A DNA stretch of 64,000 bases from UBA1573 sp034005165 (GCA_034005165.1 JAVEVE010000005.1:62001-126000); one strand, 5' to 3'. Shown: positions 25,664 through 34,366, counted from the stretch's first letter. Notes: generated by a model from the letters alone, not told the origin. Translations and numbers: made by a program.

Positions 25664-26350
25664 ATGGGTCAGAAAGTTAATCCAATTGGTATTCGTGTCG
25701 GCATTAACCGCACTTGGGATTCCCGCTGGTTCTCCGGTAAAGATTATGCCGTTAAACTGGTTGAAGATCTGAAGCTGCGAGAATTCGTGCAAGATAAATT
25801 AAAAGCAGCAGGTATCAGCAAGGTTATTGTTGAACGTGCGGCAAAAAATACCCGAGTTACTGTTCATACAGCACGCCCAGGTGTCATCATCGGTAAAAAA
25901 GGTGCTGATATTGAGAAACTCCGTAAGGATCTTTCAGCGAAGTCAGGTGGTGAAGTATCTCTGAATATTGTTGAGATCCGCAAGCCTGAAATTGATGCGC
26001 AATTGGTTGCTGAAGGTATCGCGCAACAACTCGAGCGTCGTGTATCTTTCCGCCGCGCGATGAAGCGTGCAGTTCAATCTGCTATGCGTTTGGGTGCAAA
26101 AGGAATTCGTGTAAATGTATCTGGTCGTCTGGCTGGTGCTGACATCGCACGTATGGAATGGTACCGCGAAGGTCAAGTGCCTTTGCATACACTGCGCGCT
26201 GATCTGGACTATGGTGTTGCTGAAGGTCTGACCACCTACGGTATCATCGGAGTTAAAGTATGGATCTATAAAGGTGATGTCATGGAACACGATCCAATGG
26301 CTCGTGACAAGCGTATGGCAGAAACCGTTGGCGCGACAAAACGCGACTAG
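25664..26350 (+). CDS. rpsC: 30S ribosomal protein S3
   Basis: S3 forms part of the mRNA entry channel and has helicase-like action on mRNA. The 228-residue product starts MGQKVNPIGIRVG and carries the KH domain signature ARPGVIIGKKGADIEKLR near 67-84. The C-terminal domain ends with a short polar tail. It sits 15 bases after rplV. Confidence 0.98.
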   Translation: MGQKVNPIGIRVGINRTWDSRWFSGKDYAVKLVEDLKLREFVQDKLKAAGISKVIVERAAKNTRVTVHTARPGVIIGKKGADIEKLRKDLSAKSGGEVSLNIVEIRKPEIDAQLVAEGIAQQLERRVSFRRAMKRAVQSAMRLGAKGIRVNVSGRLAGADIARMEWYREGQVPLHTLRADLDYGVAEGLTTYGIIGVKVWIYKGDVMEHDPMARDKRMAETVGATKRD

Positions 26351-26403
26351 GCTTAAGTCTGGAACGTGACTGGAATTAGATAAAAGGAAGTATGGAGTAG
26401 GAA

Positions 26404-26817
26404 ATGCTCTCACCAAAGAAAACAAAATACAGAAAAGCCCATAAAGGCCGTATTCACGGAAACGCCAAAGGCGGAAACGAAGTGTCCTTCGGTTCTTTCG
26501 GTTTGAAAGCGATGGAACCTGAGCGTATTACAGCGCGTCAGATCGAGGCTGCACGTCGTGCTTTGACCCGTCACATCAAGCGTCAAGGTAAAGTATGGAT
26601 CCGTGTGTTTCCTGACGTGCCAGTATCCAAAAAACCTCTTGAGGTTCGTATGGGTTCTGGTAAAGGCTCCCCAGAATTCTGGGTATGCCGTGTTAAGCCA
26701 GGTCGCATCATGTTTGAAATTGAAGGTGTAGCAGAAGAACTGGCTCGTGAAGCCATGACTTTGGCAGCCGCAAAACTTCCTATTCAGACCAAATTCGTCA
26801 AGCGTATTGCTGAATAG
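26404..26817 (+). CDS. rplP: 50S ribosomal protein L16
   Basis: L16 organises the central protuberance and A-site region. The 137-residue product begins MLSPKKTKYRKAHKGR and contains the conserved KAMEPERITARQIEAARRA and MGSGKGSPEFWVCRVKPG. The Arg in MGSGKG's neighbourhood and basic N-terminus are intact. A 53-base spacer precedes it. Confidence 0.97.
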   Translation: MLSPKKTKYRKAHKGRIHGNAKGGNEVSFGSFGLKAMEPERITARQIEAARRALTRHIKRQGKVWIRVFPDVPVSKKPLEVRMGSGKGSPEFWVCRVKPGRIMFEIEGVAEELAREAMTLAAAKLPIQTKFVKRIAE

Positions 26818-26840
26818 TAGATAAGGTATTGGAGATAAAA

Positions 26841-27065
26841 ATGGCTAAGGCAAAAGCAACAAACAAAGCAGAAGATTTGAAAGGCAAAAGCGCCGACGAA
26901 TTGAACGCAATGCTTCTCGACCTGCGCAAGCAGCAAATGGACATGCGTTTCCAAGTGGCTGGTGGTCAAATGCAAAACACCGCCGAAATCCGCAAGGTTC
27001 GTCGTACCATTGCTCGTGTTAAAACATTTATGAGCCAGCAACAAGCTGCTCAAGCTGCCAAATAA
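26841..27065 (+). CDS. rpmC: 50S ribosomal protein L29
   Basis: Two-helix protein at the tunnel exit next to L23. The start at ATG 26841, preceded by TTGGAG, gives 74 residues; the TTG at 26829 in the same frame overlaps that ribosome site and is unlikely to be used. The core LNAMLLDLRKQQMDMRFQ and AEIRKVRRTIARVKT is typical. Lys-rich head and Gln/Ala tail are slight extensions. Confidence 0.93.
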   Translation: MAKAKATNKAEDLKGKSADELNAMLLDLRKQQMDMRFQVAGGQMQNTAEIRKVRRTIARVKTFMSQQQAAQAAK

Positions 27066-27083
27066 GGCTAGAAGGAGTTAAGT

Positions 27084-27422
27084 ATGCCACGTCGTGTATT
27101 GGAAGGCCGCGTAGTAAGTGATGCAATGGACAAGACAGTAACAGTCTTGGTTGAGCGTCGTACCATGCACCCTATTTATAAAAAATACGTGAAACAAAGT
27201 GCTAAATATGCTGCACATGATGAGAGCAATCTCTTCCGTGTAGGTGACAAGGTGGAAATCGAAGAATGCCGCCCATTGTCCAAACGCAAGACATGGACCG
27301 TAGTTACGGATCCAAAATCCTTGGGTCGTGAACTGACCGCTAAGGTAAAAGCTAACGCCTCTGCAGAAGCTGCACCGGCAAAAGCGAAAAAAGCCGCTCC
27401 TAAAAAAGCAGCTAAGAAGTAG
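27084..27422 (+). CDS. rpsQ: 30S ribosomal protein S17
   Basis: Primary 16S rRNA-binding protein. The first 80 residues are a normal S17 (LEGRVVSDAMDKTVTVLVE, then HDESNLFRVGDKVEIEECRP). About 30 extra residues at the C-terminus are Ala/Lys/Pro-rich (AKAKKAAPKKAAKK at the end), so the protein is 112 rather than about 84 residues. Similar tails occur on other ribosomal proteins in this window. Confidence 0.96.
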   Translation: MPRRVLEGRVVSDAMDKTVTVLVERRTMHPIYKKYVKQSAKYAAHDESNLFRVGDKVEIEECRPLSKRKTWTVVTDPKSLGRELTAKVKANASAEAAPAKAKKAAPKKAAKK

Positions 27423-27460
27423 GAAACAAGGTTTAACTAAAGAAATTCGGGTGAACGAAA

Positions 27461-27829
27461 ATGATCCAGATGGAATCAAATCTTGATGTAGCAGACAACT
27501 CCGGCGCACGCCGTGTCTCCTGTATCAAAGTATTGGGTGGCTCTAAACGCCGCTTTGCAAATATCGGCGATGTGATCGTAGTGTCTATCAAGGATGCGAT
27601 TCCACGTGGTCGTGTGAAAAAAGGTGATGTTCACCGTGCGGTGATCGTACGGACCTCTTCCGGTTTGCACAGAGAAAACGGCGAAACCATTCGTTTCGAT
27701 GGCAATGCTGTTGTTCTGATCAACAAACAGGGCGAGCCTATCGGAACCCGTATATTTGGCCCAGTAACACGTGAATTGCGTGGTAAAGGCTACATGAAAA
27801 TTATTTCTCTGGCTTCCGAGGTGCTCTAA
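27461..27829 (+). CDS. rplN: 50S ribosomal protein L14
   Basis: L14 forms an intersubunit bridge. The 122-residue product is canonical: MIQMESNLDVADNSGARRV at the start and the family segment GRVKKGDVHRAVIVRTSSG. The stop codon abuts the rplX start (TAAATG), giving tight coupling between the two. Confidence 0.98.
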   Translation: MIQMESNLDVADNSGARRVSCIKVLGGSKRRFANIGDVIVVSIKDAIPRGRVKKGDVHRAVIVRTSSGLHRENGETIRFDGNAVVLINKQGEPIGTRIFGPVTRELRGKGYMKIISLASEVL

Positions 27830-28153
27830 ATGGCTCAGGCAAAATTAAAAATTAAAAAAGGCGACCAGGTTGTCGTTATTACAGGTAAAGACAAAGGTAA
27901 AACCGGTGAAGTAACACAGGTTATGCCAGCGGAAAACCGTGTTATCGTGAGCGGTATCAATATTATGACCAAACATGCTAAGCCAACCCAATTCTCGGCT
28001 GGTGGTTTGCAAAAGATTGAAGCACCGATTCATGTGTCTAATGTGGCTTTGGCTGATCCGAAATCCGGAAAACCAACCAAAGTCGGAATGAAAAAGCTGG
28101 ATGATGGCAAAAAAGTACGTTTTGCCAAAAAATCCGGTGAAACGATCGCTTAA
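27830..28153 (+). CDS. rplX: 50S ribosomal protein L24
   Basis: Assembly initiator for the 50S subunit. The 107-residue product contains the KOW motif GDQVVVITGKDKGKTGEV near 11-28. It starts directly after the rplN stop, without a separate spacer, and ends at the rplE region. Its length is normal. Confidence 0.97.
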   Translation: MAQAKLKIKKGDQVVVITGKDKGKTGEVTQVMPAENRVIVSGINIMTKHAKPTQFSAGGLQKIEAPIHVSNVALADPKSGKPTKVGMKKLDDGKKVRFAKKSGETIA

Positions 28154-28167
28154 TGGATGGTAGGAAA

Positions 28168-28728
28168 ATGACCGCTCAGGAAAAATACGTTCCAAAACTG
28201 GAAGAAAGATATAAAAAAGAGCTCGCGCCGGCTATGAAAGAAAGCCGCGGCTACCAAAATGTTCATGAGATCCCGAAACTAGAAAAAATCGTGATCAACA
28301 TGGGTGTTGGCCAGGCAGCTATTGACAAAAAGCACATGGAAACAGCCCTGAAAGACCTGACAATTATAGCTGGTCAGAAGGCTGTTGCAACCAAGGCGCG
28401 TAAATCCAACGCATCCTTCAAAATCCGTGAAGGTATGGCAATTGGGGCAAAAGTGACTTTGCGTGGCAAACGCATGTATGAATTTCTTGACCGACTGGTC
28501 ACAATTGCGCTACCACGTGTTCGTGACTTCCGCGGCATTAACGGAAAAGCTTTTGACGGCCGTGGAAACTATGCTCTGGGTATCAAAGATCATACGATCT
28601 TCCCTGAAATCAACTTTGATAAAGTTGAAGCAGCTCGCGGGATGGATATTATTATCTGTACATCGGCTAAAACCGATGATGAAGCAAAAGAATTGCTGCG
28701 CGGCTTTGATATGCCGTTCAGAAACTAA
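28168..28728 (+). CDS. rplE: 50S ribosomal protein L5
   Basis: L5 binds 5S rRNA and contacts P-site tRNA. I chose ATG 28168 (186 residues, preceded by TAGGAAA) over the in-frame ATG 28153 that overlaps the rplX stop. The core has IPKLEKIVINMGVGQA, KARKSNASFKIREGMAIG and the RDFRGINGKAFDGRGNY loop. The C-terminus GFDMPFRN is standard for the family. Confidence 0.95.
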   Translation: MTAQEKYVPKLEERYKKELAPAMKESRGYQNVHEIPKLEKIVINMGVGQAAIDKKHMETALKDLTIIAGQKAVATKARKSNASFKIREGMAIGAKVTLRGKRMYEFLDRLVTIALPRVRDFRGINGKAFDGRGNYALGIKDHTIFPEINFDKVEAARGMDIIICTSAKTDDEAKELLRGFDMPFRN

Positions 28729-28748
28729 AATTTGAAAAGAGGACGAGA

Positions 28749-29054
28749 ATGGCAAAAGTCAGTGCTGTAAACCGTAATGAAAAGCGCAAAAAAATGGCCA
28801 AACGTGATGCGGCCAAGCGTGCAAAACTTAAGGCAATGATCATGGATCGTGAATTGCCAATCGAAGAGCGCTTTGCACTCTCCGTTAAATTGGCCCAATT
28901 GCCAAGAAACGGCGCAGAAACCCGCATCCGCAACCGTTGTGCTTTAACCGGTCGTCCGCGTGCATACTATCGTAAATTTAGCTTGAGCCGTATCTCACTG
29001 CGCAAACTGGCCTCCGAAGGTCAATTGCCTGGTGTAACGAAGTCTAGCTGGTAA
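28749..29054 (+). CDS. rpsN: 30S ribosomal protein S14, zinc-free type
   Basis: Head protein near S3 and S10. The 101-residue length and a single Cys in RNRCALTGRPRAYYRKF show the form without the CxxC zinc pairs. The C-terminus RKLASEGQLPGVTKSSW is classic. It lies 20 bases after rplE and 20 before rpsH. Confidence 0.97.
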   Translation: MAKVSAVNRNEKRKKMAKRDAAKRAKLKAMIMDRELPIEERFALSVKLAQLPRNGAETRIRNRCALTGRPRAYYRKFSLSRISLRKLASEGQLPGVTKSSW

Positions 29055-29074
29055 GAATTAGGAGATATTAGATC

Positions 29075-29473
29075 ATGTCTATGAGTGATCCATTAGGAGA
29101 TATGTTGACCCGCATCCGTAACGGACAGAGCGCTGCTCTGAAACAAGTTGGGTGCCCTGCATCTAATTTACGCGGAGCTGTTTTGGCTGTTTTGAAAGCT
29201 GCCGGTTATATCCGTGGCTATCAGGAAACTGCTGATGACCGTGGTCACAAACAGTTTGTTATCGACTTGAAATATAGCGAAGGCGAACCTGTTATTCGTG
29301 AATTGCACCGTGTGTCCAAGCCTGGACGTCGTGTTTATGCGTCTGCAACCGATATCCCGCGTTATTATAACGGATTGGGTGTTACGATTGTGTCCACACC
29401 ACGTGGTGTTATGGCTGATCAGCAGGCTCGTGAAGAGAATGTTGGCGGTGAAGTTTTGTGCCAAGTCTTCTAA
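29075..29473 (+). CDS. rpsH: 30S ribosomal protein S8
   Basis: Central-domain 16S binder and, in E. coli, the repressor of the spc operon. The 132-residue product begins MSMSDPLGDMLTRIRNGQ and ends with GVTIVSTPRGVMADQQARE…GGEVLCQVF. A second ATG two codons in is also possible. GGAGA precedes the start. Confidence 0.97.
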   Translation: MSMSDPLGDMLTRIRNGQSAALKQVGCPASNLRGAVLAVLKAAGYIRGYQETADDRGHKQFVIDLKYSEGEPVIRELHRVSKPGRRVYASATDIPRYYNGLGVTIVSTPRGVMADQQAREENVGGEVLCQVF

Positions 29474-29521
29474 TTGAAGATAAGTCACGATTTGAATTGT
29501 AATTAGAACGAGGAAAATAAA

Positions 29522-30058
29522 ATGTCTCGCGTTGGAAAAAACCCGGTCACAGTGCCTAGCGGCGTAACAGTTGACCTGAAAGACCAGCAAATGAAAGTCA
29601 AAGGCCCGAAAGGCGAATTGACTTTGGCTATTCACCCGAAAGTCACTGTTCAGGTAGAAAATGGTTCTGTGACCGTTGCACCGAACAGCAAGGATGATCG
29701 TGAGAGCCGTGCTTTATGGGCAACTGTACAGCGTCGGATCACAAATATGGTGATCGGTGTAACAGAAGGCTTCTCTAAAGACCTCGAGATCGAAGGTGTT
29801 GGTTACCGTTGCAACTTGCAAGGCAAAACCCTTGTTCTGCAATTAGGATTCAGCCATGACGTTCACTATCCAGTACCGGAAGGTATTTCGATCGCAGTTG
29901 ATAAACAGACTGCAATTAAAATCACCGGTATCGATAAGGAACAGGTAGGTCAAGTCGCAGCCGAGATCCGTGGATACAGGCCACCTGAGCCATACAAAGG
30001 AAAAGGTGTTCGTTATGCAGGTGAATATATCCTGCGTAAAGAAGGCAAGAAGAAATAA
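29522..30058 (+). CDS. rplF: 50S ribosomal protein L6
   Basis: L6 lies near the factor-binding site. The 178-residue product has the two repeated domains; signatures include MSRVGKNPVTVPSGV at the start and the C-terminal GYRPPEPYKGKGVRYAGE. The 48-base spacer after rpsH is AT-rich, with GAGGA before ATG 29522. Confidence 0.97.
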   Translation: MSRVGKNPVTVPSGVTVDLKDQQMKVKGPKGELTLAIHPKVTVQVENGSVTVAPNSKDDRESRALWATVQRRITNMVIGVTEGFSKDLEIEGVGYRCNLQGKTLVLQLGFSHDVHYPVPEGISIAVDKQTAIKITGIDKEQVGQVAAEIRGYRPPEPYKGKGVRYAGEYILRKEGKKK

Positions 30059-30095
30059 TAATTAGGAAATAATGTAGGCAAGAAGGACGAAAATC

Positions 30096-30452
30096 ATGCG
30101 TCAACCAGAAACAAATGCACAAAGACGGGCTCGCCGCGTGCGCGCAAAACTGAGCCGTATCAATAAAGCAGAACTGCCACGTTTGTCCGTGCACCGTACA
30201 AACAACCAGATCTATGCACAAATAATTGATGATGTGCAGGGTGTAACATTGGCCGCAGCGTCCACACTGGAAGGTGATATGCGCAAAACAGGTGGAAATG
30301 TAGGTGCCGCTTCTAAAGTTGGAGCATTGCTTGCTGAACGGGCAAAATCTGCAAAAATTACCAAAGTGATGTTTGACCGCGGAAGCTTCCGTTATCATGG
30401 CCGCATCAAGGCTTTGGCTGAGGCCGCCCGTGAAGGTGGATTGGAATTCTAG
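30096..30452 (+). CDS. rplR: 50S ribosomal protein L18
   Basis: Binds 5S rRNA with L5 in the central protuberance. The 118-residue product has the basic N-terminus (RRARRVRAKLSRI), the LSVHRTNNQIYAQIIDD strand pair and FDRGSFRYHGRIKALAEAAREGGL at the end. It is typical in length. Confidence 0.97.
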   Translation: MRQPETNAQRRARRVRAKLSRINKAELPRLSVHRTNNQIYAQIIDDVQGVTLAAASTLEGDMRKTGGNVGAASKVGALLAERAKSAKITKVMFDRGSFRYHGRIKALAEAAREGGLEF

Positions 30453-30472
30453 GAAGGAATGGTGAATTAAAG

Positions 30473-31063
30473 ATGGCTCGTCCTGATCGTAAACAACGCG
30501 AAGAACGCGAAGAAGTAGAATTGAACGAACGCCTGGTTGCCGTCAACCGCGTTGCTAAAGTTGTAAAAGGTGGTCGTCGTTTCGGCTTCGCAGCTTTGGT
30601 AGTTGTTGGTGATGGCCGCGGTCGTGTAGGTCATGGTCACGCAAAAGCCCGTGAGGTGCCTGATGCAATCAAGAAGGCAACCGAGCAAGCAAAACGTAAC
30701 ATGATTCGTGTTGCGCTTCGTGAAGGTCGTACATTGCACCATGATGTTATTGGTCGCTATGGCGCTGGCCGCATCCAGATGCGTACAGCACCAGCTGGTA
30801 CCGGTATTATTGCTGGAGGTCCACTTCGTGCAGTATTTGAAGCTATAGGAATTCAAGACGTTGTTGCAAAAACAATCGGGACTAACAACCCGTACAACAT
30901 GGTGAATGCAGCATTCGAAGGCTTGAAAAGCATGGAAAGCCCACGCTCAGTTGCTGCACGCCGCAGCAAAAAAGTCAGCGATGTCGTTGCTAACCGTGAC
31001 GTCCGCATGAAGGAAGCGAAAGCAGACGATGCATCTGAAGATGCAGAAACTGCAGCAGAATAA
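30473..31063 (+). CDS. rpsE: 30S ribosomal protein S5
   Basis: Fidelity protein at the mRNA entrance. The 196-residue product carries the S5 signature GRRFGFAALVVVGDGRGRVG and GHAKAREVPDAI. The final 20 residues are an acidic Asp/Ala/Glu tail beyond the E. coli length (167). rpmD follows after 21 bases as in most bacteria. Confidence 0.97.
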   Translation: MARPDRKQREEREEVELNERLVAVNRVAKVVKGGRRFGFAALVVVGDGRGRVGHGHAKAREVPDAIKKATEQAKRNMIRVALREGRTLHHDVIGRYGAGRIQMRTAPAGTGIIAGGPLRAVFEAIGIQDVVAKTIGTNNPYNMVNAAFEGLKSMESPRSVAARRSKKVSDVVANRDVRMKEAKADDASEDAETAAE

Positions 31064-31084
31064 TAAGGAAGAGGATGATCTGAA

Positions 31085-31300
31085 ATGGCACAAGCTAAAG
31101 CAAAAAAAGCAGACGCTTCTAAGAAGACGATCACAGTGACCCAAATCGGAAGCCCGATAGGTCGACGTCAAGATCAGGAACAAACACTTGTTGGTTTGGG
31201 TCTGAATAAAATGCACCGCTCCAAGCAGCTGGAAGATACACCTGCTGTGCGTGGTATGATCTATAAAGTCAGACACCTTGTTTCGGTTACTGAAGAGTAA
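31085..31300 (+). CDS. rpmD: 50S ribosomal protein L30
   Basis: Small 23S rRNA-binding protein. Of the 71 residues, the first 13 or so form a Lys/Ala-rich extension; the L30 core starts at TITVTQIGSPIGRR and includes TLVGLGLNKMHRSKQLED. It sits between rpsE and rplO, the standard place. Confidence 0.95.
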   Translation: MAQAKAKKADASKKTITVTQIGSPIGRRQDQEQTLVGLGLNKMHRSKQLEDTPAVRGMIYKVRHLVSVTEE

Positions 31301-31335
31301 TCGGCAAGACAAAGGCCAAAGAAGGATAAAGAAAA

Positions 31336-31842
31336 ATGAAACTCAATGAACTTCAGCCTCAAGAAGGCGCTGTAAAGAAAAGAATGCGCGTTGGTCGTGG
31401 GATCGGGTCCGGTAAGGGCAAGACCTGTGGTCGCGGTCAAAAAGGTCAGAAATCCCGTACCGGTGTAGCTATCAACGGTTTCGAGGGTGGACAAATGCCA
31501 TTGTACCGTCGTTTGCCGAAATTCGGTTTCTTCAACCACTTTGCAAAAGACTATGCAACACTGAGCCTTGCACAGCTGCAGGCTGCGATTGATGCAGGTA
31601 CAATTGACGCTAAAGAAGCTATTCACTGCAAAATGCTGATGCAGGCAGGTATTGTCTCCAAGGCAAAAGACGGTGTTCGTCTCTTGGGCAATGGTGAGCT
31701 GAAATCCAAAGTGACCTTGAAAATTGCTGGTGCAACCGCTTCTGCTAAAGCAGCAGTTGAGAAGGCAGGTGGTTCTCTTGAAATCATCGTGCCTGAAGTC
31801 AAGCCGGTTGTTCGCAAGAAAGCAATTCCGGGACAAAAATAG
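31336..31842 (+). CDS. rplO: 50S ribosomal protein L15
   Basis: Late 50S assembly protein. The 168-residue product has the basic Gly-rich signature GRGIGSGKGKTCGRGQKGQ (about 22-40) and EGGQMPLYRRLPKFGF. A terminator follows it directly, so secY is not simply the next gene of the spc transcript as in many bacteria. Confidence 0.97.
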   Translation: MKLNELQPQEGAVKKRMRVGRGIGSGKGKTCGRGQKGQKSRTGVAINGFEGGQMPLYRRLPKFGFFNHFAKDYATLSLAQLQAAIDAGTIDAKEAIHCKMLMQAGIVSKAKDGVRLLGNGELKSKVTLKIAGATASAKAAVEKAGGSLEIIVPEVKPVVRKKAIPGQK

Positions 31843-31866
31843 TCCTAAGGAAACCAAAGATTTTCT

Positions 31867-31887
31867 AGAGGCCGCAAGGCCTCTTTT
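31867..31887 (+). terminator. Terminator after rplO
   Basis: AGAGGCC-GCAA-GGCCTCT hairpin followed by TTTT-C-TT. It ends the rpsL–rplO array. Confidence 0.8.
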
Positions 31888-31971
31888 CTTATGGACATTC
31901 TGTAATTATCAAAGTCATATTTACAGAATATAGATTATAAACTAAGGCTTCCTTTTTTATACGCTTTAAAC

Positions 31972-32000
31972 TTACATTCCGAGAATGACGCTGTTATAGT
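31972..32000 (+). promoter_or_regulatory. Promoter of the 38-codon small gene
   Basis: TTACAT (31972-31977) and TATAGT (31995-32000) are 17 bases apart. The -10 ends 27 bases before ATG 32028. Confidence 0.65.
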
Positions 32001-32027
32001 TCTTATATTATAAAAACGGAGGTTCCG

Positions 32028-32144
32028 ATGAAAAACGAATTCAATCATGCAAGACTAATCCCGAATGGTGATGGCATCACAAAGGATCCTCTTGTTGCTG
32101 TCGAAGGCACAGGAAGTACGATAACGCATGGGCTTGGTATTTAA
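32028..32144 (+). CDS. Small protein of 38 residues, unknown
   Basis: Short ORF between rplO and secY that I do not recognise. It begins MKNEFNHARLIPNGDG and ends THGLGI; there is no signal peptide or membrane segment, and Gly/Thr are frequent in the second half. It looks real because it has every element of a gene: a 17-base-spaced promoter, a GGAGG site 5 bases before the ATG, and a strong terminator 28 bases after the stop. The transcript would be about 190 nt, so it could also be a regulatory RNA. No function is proposed. Confidence 0.55.
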   Translation: MKNEFNHARLIPNGDGITKDPLVAVEGTGSTITHGLGI

Positions 32145-32171
32145 TTCGCCGAGCCATTTAATCCGATATCA

Positions 32172-32199
32172 AAACCGCGTCACTTTACGCGGTTTTTTT
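32172..32199 (+). terminator. Terminator after the 38-codon gene
   Basis: AAACCGCG (32172-32179) pairs with CGCGGTTT (32188-32195) with a T run after it. Confidence 0.85.
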
Positions 32200-32223
32200 G
32201 TGCCTATTGTTCTCTATCTCCGC

Positions 32224-32252
32224 TAGACAGACGCACCCCAATCCGCTACATA
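32224..32252 (+). promoter_or_regulatory. Probable secY promoter
   Basis: TAGACA (32224-32229) and TACATA (32247-32252) at 17-base spacing, between the preceding terminator and secY. The match is moderate; it is needed because two terminators stand upstream. Confidence 0.4.
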
Positions 32253-32286
32253 ATTTGAGATTCAAATTACAAGGATAAATACAAAA

Positions 32287-33636
32287 ATGGTATCAGCGGT
32301 TGAGCAACTCTCAAGAAACGCAAATTGGGGATCTTTTGCCAAGGCAACAGAACTCAAGAAAAGAATATTCTTCGTTATCGGCGCCCTACTGGTGTTCCGT
32401 TTGGGGACATACATACCTATTCCCGGTATTGACCCGCATGTATGGGAAGGAATCTTCCAACAAAAGAGCGGCGGCCTCTTGGATATGTTCAACATGTTCT
32501 CGGGTGGTTCCTTGTCCCGTATGACAATCTTCGCATTGTCAATTATGCCGTACATTTCTGCATCGATTATTTTGCAGTTGGCAACAGCTCTCTCTCCGAA
32601 ACTTGAAGCCATCAAGAAAGAAGGCGAGTCAGGCCGCCAAAAGATCAACCAGTACACGCGCTATCTGACAGTGCTGTTGGCCGGTATTCAGGCTTATGGT
32701 TTGGCTGTTGGTCTTGAAAATTTGCAAGGAGCACAAGGGTCCGCTGTTATTGACCCGGGTATGTTCTTCCGTATTTCAACTGTGATTACAGTTATCGGAG
32801 GGACCATGTTCCTTATGTGGCTCGGTGAACAGATTACATCTCGCGGTATTGGCAATGGAACGTCCCTGATTATTTTTGCAGGTATCGTGGCCGGTCTGCC
32901 TCAAGCCTTGATACAGACGTTGACTCTTGGCGAGAAGGGACAGATTTCGTTCATCGGTATAGTAATGATCTGCGCAATGGTTCTGGCGACAATCGTTTTC
33001 ATTGTGTTCATGGAGCGTGCTCAACGTCGCATTCTGGTGCAATATCCGAAGCGTCAGGTTGGTGCGCAACAAATGACTCAAGCCTCACAAAACCATTTGC
33101 CCTTAAAGCTGAATATGTCTGGCGTTATTCCACCGATCTTCGCATCATCTTTGTTGTTCCTTCCGATGACCATTGTTGGTTTCGCGGGTGTTGATGCAAG
33201 CGACAGCATTCTTTCCGATATCGCGCGTTACATGACCACAGGCCACCCAGTGCACATGATTGCCTATGCATCTTTGATCGCATTTTTCGCATTCTTCTAC
33301 ACGGCAGTTGTCTTTAATCCTGAAGAAAACGCGGAGATGTTGCGTAAACATGGTGGATTTATTCCGGGGGTTCGTCCTGGAAAAAATACAGCTGACTTCC
33401 TCGATCACGTTTTGACGCGCATCACAGTTCTTGGTGCGGGATATTTGTGTTTCATTTGTTTGATGCCGGAATTTCTGATCGCGGAATATGCGTTGCCGTT
33501 TTATTTTGGTGGAACCTCCTTGTTGATTGTGGTCTCTGTAACAATGGACACTGTTGCGCAAATCAACTCGCATATGCTGGCACACCAGTATGAAAGTCTG
33601 ATCAAGAAAACGCGTTTGACCAAAGGGAGAAAATAA
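32287..33636 (+). CDS. secY: Protein translocase subunit SecY
   Basis: Central channel of the Sec translocon in the inner membrane. The 449-residue protein shows the usual ten membrane segments; landmarks are FRLGTYIPIPGID (about 38-50), the plug region FNMFSGGSLSRMTIFALSIM and the cytoplasmic loop with PKRQVG. AAGGA lies upstream of ATG 32287. adk starts 3 bases after its stop. Confidence 0.97.
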   Translation: MVSAVEQLSRNANWGSFAKATELKKRIFFVIGALLVFRLGTYIPIPGIDPHVWEGIFQQKSGGLLDMFNMFSGGSLSRMTIFALSIMPYISASIILQLATALSPKLEAIKKEGESGRQKINQYTRYLTVLLAGIQAYGLAVGLENLQGAQGSAVIDPGMFFRISTVITVIGGTMFLMWLGEQITSRGIGNGTSLIIFAGIVAGLPQALIQTLTLGEKGQISFIGIVMICAMVLATIVFIVFMERAQRRILVQYPKRQVGAQQMTQASQNHLPLKLNMSGVIPPIFASSLLFLPMTIVGFAGVDASDSILSDIARYMTTGHPVHMIAYASLIAFFAFFYTAVVFNPEENAEMLRKHGGFIPGVRPGKNTADFLDHVLTRITVLGAGYLCFICLMPEFLIAEYALPFYFGGTSLLIVVSVTMDTVAQINSHMLAHQYESLIKKTRLTKGRK

Positions 33637-33638
33637 CC

Positions 33639-34214
33639 GTGAATATCATTCTGATGGGCCCGCCGGGTGCAGGTAAAGGAACACAGGCTAAGCTTCTTGA
33701 AGAAACCAGAGGCCTAAAACAACTCTCTACTGGAGACATGTTGCGTGCTGAGATCACAGCGCAAAGTCCGCTCGGTCTGAAAGTAAAAGAAATTATGGAT
33801 GCGGGCTCTTTGGTCTCGGATGAGATCGTGATCGAGATGATTTCAAATCGTATCGAACAGCCGGATTGCGCTAAAGGATTTATTCTGGATGGTTTTCCAC
33901 GCACTGTAGCCCAAGCTGAGGCTCTGGATAAAATGTTGCATGAGAAGGGCAAAGATCTGAATGCCGTTATTCAGCTCTCAGTTGATGAGGATGCTCTTTT
34001 GGCGCGTATCGAAAAGCGTGCAGCAGAAAATGGTGGAGCTAGAGCGGATGACAATGCAGAAACTCTCAAAAAGCGCCTTGATGCCTATAGGGCTCAAACA
34101 GCCCCGATTCTTCCATACTATGAGGGAAAGGGAATGCTCCAGACTGTAGACGGTATGGCCGACATAGGCATAGTAACCTCGCAAATTGCCTCGATACTGG
34201 ATCGGGCAGCCTAG
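33639..34214 (+). CDS. adk: Adenylate kinase, short-lid form
   Basis: Interconverts ATP+AMP and two ADP. The start is GTG 33639, two bases after the secY stop, with GGGAG upstream. The 191-residue protein has the P-loop GPPGAGKGTQ (7-16), the AMP site LSTGDMLRAE, and DGFPRT. The lid is the short type without Cys, reading RAAENGGARADDN, as in many alphaproteobacteria. The secY-adk pairing is conserved. Confidence 0.97.
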   Translation: MNIILMGPPGAGKGTQAKLLEETRGLKQLSTGDMLRAEITAQSPLGLKVKEIMDAGSLVSDEIVIEMISNRIEQPDCAKGFILDGFPRTVAQAEALDKMLHEKGKDLNAVIQLSVDEDALLARIEKRAAENGGARADDNAETLKKRLDAYRAQTAPILPYYEGKGMLQTVDGMADIGIVTSQIASILDRAA

Positions 34215-34225
34215 AAATATAAGGG

Positions 34226-34246
34226 GGGAGGCCATTGGCCTCCTTC
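34226..34246 (+). terminator. Possible terminator after adk
   Basis: GGAGGCC-ATT-GGCCTCC hairpin, but followed only by TTC rather than a clear T run. It may be a weak terminator or a processing hairpin. Confidence 0.4.
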
Positions 34247-34338
34247 ATGCATTTCGCAGAAGAGGCGAAGGCGGAATAATGCATTTTCATAATAAAAATA
34301 ACTTTTTATAGTTATCCACAGAAAACTCAAGAAATATA

Positions 34339-34366
34339 TTGACTCGTGGGCTTAAATGCTTAGTAT
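34339..34366 (+). promoter_or_regulatory. Promoter of rpsM-rpsK-rpoA-rplQ
   Basis: TTGACT (34339-34344) and TAGTAT (34361-34366), 16 bases apart. The 331-base gap 34215-34545 holds this promoter and a leader of about 175 bases with small A/T-rich inverted repeats (for example GGCAAAGTTTTGCC near 34400), possibly a ribosomal-protein control site; no gene is seen. Confidence 0.65.
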
